42,433 nucleotides of DNA. Origin: Actinomycetes bacterium. Its GTDB lineage: Bacteria > Actinomycetota > Acidimicrobiia > Acidimicrobiales > RAAP-2. Shown here one piece after another: positions 40,869 through 42,433 of this stretch. A model generated the notes under the pieces. It was not told where the DNA came from. It searched no databases and was given only the letters and a program-made list of their open reading frames with translations. How positions within the stretch are numbered: position 1 is the stretch's first letter; each line of letters opens with the position of its first letter. Position numbers and translations under genes: made by a program. The DNA is taken from the NCBI GenBank assembly GCA_021791615.1, contig JAJYWG010000199.1:1-42433 (forward strand). Direction: 5' to 3'.

Positions 40869-42107
40869 ATGGCCGCTTCGGCTCGGACCCGTCGCGCCAT
40901 CCCGTGGGCCGTGCTGGTGCTGCTGCTTGCCCTCGCCGCCGGCGGGGCGGCCATCGGTGTGGCAATGGCAGGATCAACCACGGTGTCGGCGATCGCCCCG
41001 CTGGTGTCGGTGGTGCAGGGGGACACGGTGCCGACGGTCACGTCGCTCGGCCCGACCAGCTTTGTGGACCCTGGACCCTACGCCGCCGGTGAGGCCACTC
41101 TCACCCTGCCGTACGACGGAGCGCCGGTGGAGATCTGGTACCCGGCCCCACACTCGTCAGCTCGAGGTCACGCCCAGGCGGTGTACAACGTCGCAACATG
41201 GCTGCCGGCGTCGCTCAAGAAGACGCTGCCACCTGGGTTCGGTGTGCGTTACCGCACCGGCGCCTATCGCGGCCTCCCGGTGGCGACGGGGCGGTTCCCG
41301 CTCGTGCTCTTCAGCCACGGCTTCGCCGGCTTTCGAGACCAGTCGACCTTCCTCACCTCACGTCTGGCTACCTGGGGGTTCGTCGTCGCGGCTCCCGACT
41401 ACCTCGCGACGGACCTCACGGCGGTGCTGAGCGGCCATCTTTCCGTCACGACGACAGCCGACCTGAAGGAGGGGGAGGCAGTGCTGGCGCTGATGGCCCA
41501 CGAGAACGCTCCAGGAGCGAGCCCGTGGTCGGGACATCTCGACATGTCGAAGGTGGCGGCTATCGGCCACTCCCTCGGCGGTGAGCTATCCGAGCAGCTT
41601 GCCTCGGTCGACCCGGTGGTGAAGACCTTCGTCGGCATGGCTGGTGCATCTGTCGGCGGTTTCGCCACGAGCCTGCCAGGGGCGCTCGGGAAGGTCCCAG
41701 ACAAGCCAGGCATGCTGATGGTAGGCACCAAAGATCAGGTGGCGAGCCCGGCCGGCATCGCCCGCGCCTATCACGACATGCTGCCTCCCAAGCGTCTGGT
41801 CACTCTCCAAGGCGCCGGCCACCTCGTTTTTTCGGATATCTGCCAGCTTGCCCCTGGGGAGGGGGGATTGCTCGGTGTCGCAGCTGCCGTCCACATCACC
41901 GTTCCTCCGGCGCTGGTGCCACTGGCTTCCGACGGCTGCCAGCCGACCGATCTTCCGGTCACCAAAGGCTGGCCGGTGATCCGCCAGGCGGTGACCGCCC
42001 AGCTCCGGCTGGCGTTCGGATTCGACTCCACGTCGGCCGGGCTCGACGGCCTGCGTCAGGCCTTCCCCGGTGTCGTGGCCGTGAACGAATCGGTCGGCAC
42101 CCCCTGA
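40869..42107 (+). CDS. Membrane-anchored/exported alpha/beta hydrolase (PAF-acetylhydrolase/lipase-like)
   Basis: The 412-aa product has an N-terminal signal or anchor helix (AVLVLLLALAAGGAAIGVAM, residues 14-33), then an alpha/beta hydrolase: LPYDGAPVEIWYPAP, PLVLFSHGFAGFRDQSTFL, catalytic S235 in IGHSLGGELS, Asp in MLMVGTKDQVAS and His in LQGAGHLVFSD. This pattern fits the PAF-acetylhydrolase/dienelactone-hydrolase-like esterases. It is 1 bp after the transporter gene and probably co-translated. An exported esterase next to a transporter and acyl-CoA pathway suggests release and uptake of an acid from an ester; inference. Confidence 0.85.
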   Translation: MAASARTRRAIPWAVLVLLLALAAGGAAIGVAMAGSTTVSAIAPLVSVVQGDTVPTVTSLGPTSFVDPGPYAAGEATLTLPYDGAPVEIWYPAPHSSARGHAQAVYNVATWLPASLKKTLPPGFGVRYRTGAYRGLPVATGRFPLVLFSHGFAGFRDQSTFLTSRLATWGFVVAAPDYLATDLTAVLSGHLSVTTTADLKEGEAVLALMAHENAPGASPWSGHLDMSKVAAIGHSLGGELSEQLASVDPVVKTFVGMAGASVGGFATSLPGALGKVPDKPGMLMVGTKDQVASPAGIARAYHDMLPPKRLVTLQGAGHLVFSDICQLAPGEGGLLGVAAAVHITVPPALVPLASDGCQPTDLPVTKGWPVIRQAVTAQLRLAFGFDSTSAGLDGLRQAFPGVVAVNESVGTP

Positions 42108-42245
42108 GCCGGCTCCCACCAGCCACATCCGCCGGGTCAGTCCCTCCTGGGGCTGCCAGGGGAGTGCCGGCTCGCGAGCACCTCGCGCCCCGCCGGCGGC
42201 GATCCCGCGGTTGCGAAGGCGGATCAGCCCTCAGCAGGACTGAGG
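42106..42245. terminator. Cluster of hairpins after the esterase gene
   Basis: Three elements occur: the perfect palindrome GAGCCGGCTC (42106-42115), CCTGG/CCAGG with a 5-nt loop (42146-42160, extendable by a G-U and a C-G pair) and CCTCAG/CTGAGG with a 5-nt loop (42229-42245). One or more may end the transporter-esterase transcript or mark the left side of the insertion element. Confidence 0.35.
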
Positions 42246-42387
42246 CCACTACCAACTGCACTCAGCCTCAATCCACCGCGCAACTGCGTGAACTGAACGA
42301 GCGCGTATCCGCGGAAAGTGCCTCCCCGCCTGCGAAAATGGTTGTTGCAAACACGCCATTCCCGACAGGATCAAGGAGGCACTTCCA
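42108..42387. other. 280-bp region before the right-edge transposase-like gene
   Basis: No gene is recognised. The right half is less GC-rich than the rest of the window (for example the AAAATGGTTGTTGCAAACAC stretch around 42336-42355), consistent with the end of an insertion element. No terminal inverted repeat can be confirmed because the other end is outside. Confidence 0.4.
42316..42384 (+). promoter_or_regulatory. Inverted repeat that would sequester the transposase ribosome site
   Basis: AAGTGCCTCC (42316-42325) is the exact reverse complement of GGAGGCACTT (42375-42384), which contains the GGAGG of the following gene. Read-through RNA would fold with the ribosome site in the stem, while transcripts starting inside the loop would not. 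Confidence 0.5.
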
Positions 42388-42433
42388 GTGAGTCCAGTAT
42401 CGCGCGGCATCGACCGCATCGCGGTGATCTTCG
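42388..42433 (+). mobile_element. Start of a probable IS transposase (IS1380-like), truncated by the window
   Basis: GTG at 42388 follows AAGGAGG (42373-42379) and opens a frame, VSPVSRGIDRIAVIF, to the window edge. The first residues recall IS1380-family transposases of actinobacteria, which continue with a FDDPNLVANAGL-type block; only 15 residues are visible, so this is from memory and weak. The lower-GC leader and the anti-read-through inverted repeat support a mobile element. Confidence 0.4.

Noticed and set aside
38873..41041. 722-codon minus-strand frame opposite the MFS transporter
   Set aside because: Rich in Asp/His/Arg/Gly without a domain; the opposite strand has transmembrane helices and MFS motifs.

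Overview
The window is a high-GC chromosomal segment from an actinobacterium, possibly of the class Acidimicrobiia. The lineage call is inference. It rests on a mycothiol S-conjugate amidase, flavin/F420-type LLM oxidoreductases, a pspA-htpX-pspAB operon, an F420/PPOX-type split-barrel protein and many apparently leaderless genes. No rRNA, tRNA or CRISPR array was recognised. About 40 protein genes are packed tightly with many 1-4 nt overlaps.

Layout. 1-4855: the tail of an unknown gene, a minimal NfeD OB-fold protein with an SPFH protein, an orphan solute-binding protein and a GH13 glucosidase. 5034-12793: comM and dprA (DNA uptake/processing), separated by an accessory block (TetR regulator, small membrane protein, MBL-rhodanese protein, divergent GntR/HutC regulator), then a NYN-domain protein. 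12834-19324: a divergent LLM-like protein coupled to an acyltransferase-3/SGNH protein, a PPOX-type protein, endonuclease IV, fumarase C and a pterin carbinolamine dehydratase with an apparent CTG start. 19278-23551: a Psp envelope-stress operon (pspA-htpX-pspAB) extended by a tyrosine phosphatase, then divergent mca. 23600-30691: a YdjC/ChbG deacetylase coupled to a collagen-like membrane protein, purE-purK with purK swollen by two in-frame minisatellites, an LLM oxidoreductase behind a 16-bp repeat array, a DsbA-fold protein, and an Fe-S RecB-like nuclease coupled to a PAP2 phosphatase. 31175-42107: a catabolic cluster of the acyclic-terpene-utilisation/leucine type (acyl-CoA dehydrogenase, LiuC/AtuE-like hydratase, biotin-dependent carboxylase beta and alpha subunits, AtuA), followed by an MFS transporter and an exported esterase. 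The right edge enters a gene that looks like an IS transposase.

How the genes work together. The clearest pathway is at 31175-38976. A branched acyl-CoA would be dehydrogenated, carboxylated by the biotin enzyme and hydrated, with AtuA at an unknown step. The downstream transporter and esterase could supply substrate.

Three cross-cutting patterns stand out. (1) Short tandem repeats are concentrated in 24-33 kb. Arrays inside genes have periods divisible by three (9, 15, 24 bp); intergenic arrays do not (5, 7, 16 bp). (2) At least eight genes carry TANNNT 6-8 nt before the start codon and no Shine-Dalgarno, which suggests leaderless transcription. (3) Three genes begin on CTG or TTG overlapping the previous stop (CTGA/TTGA), and gene finders would miss or mis-start them.
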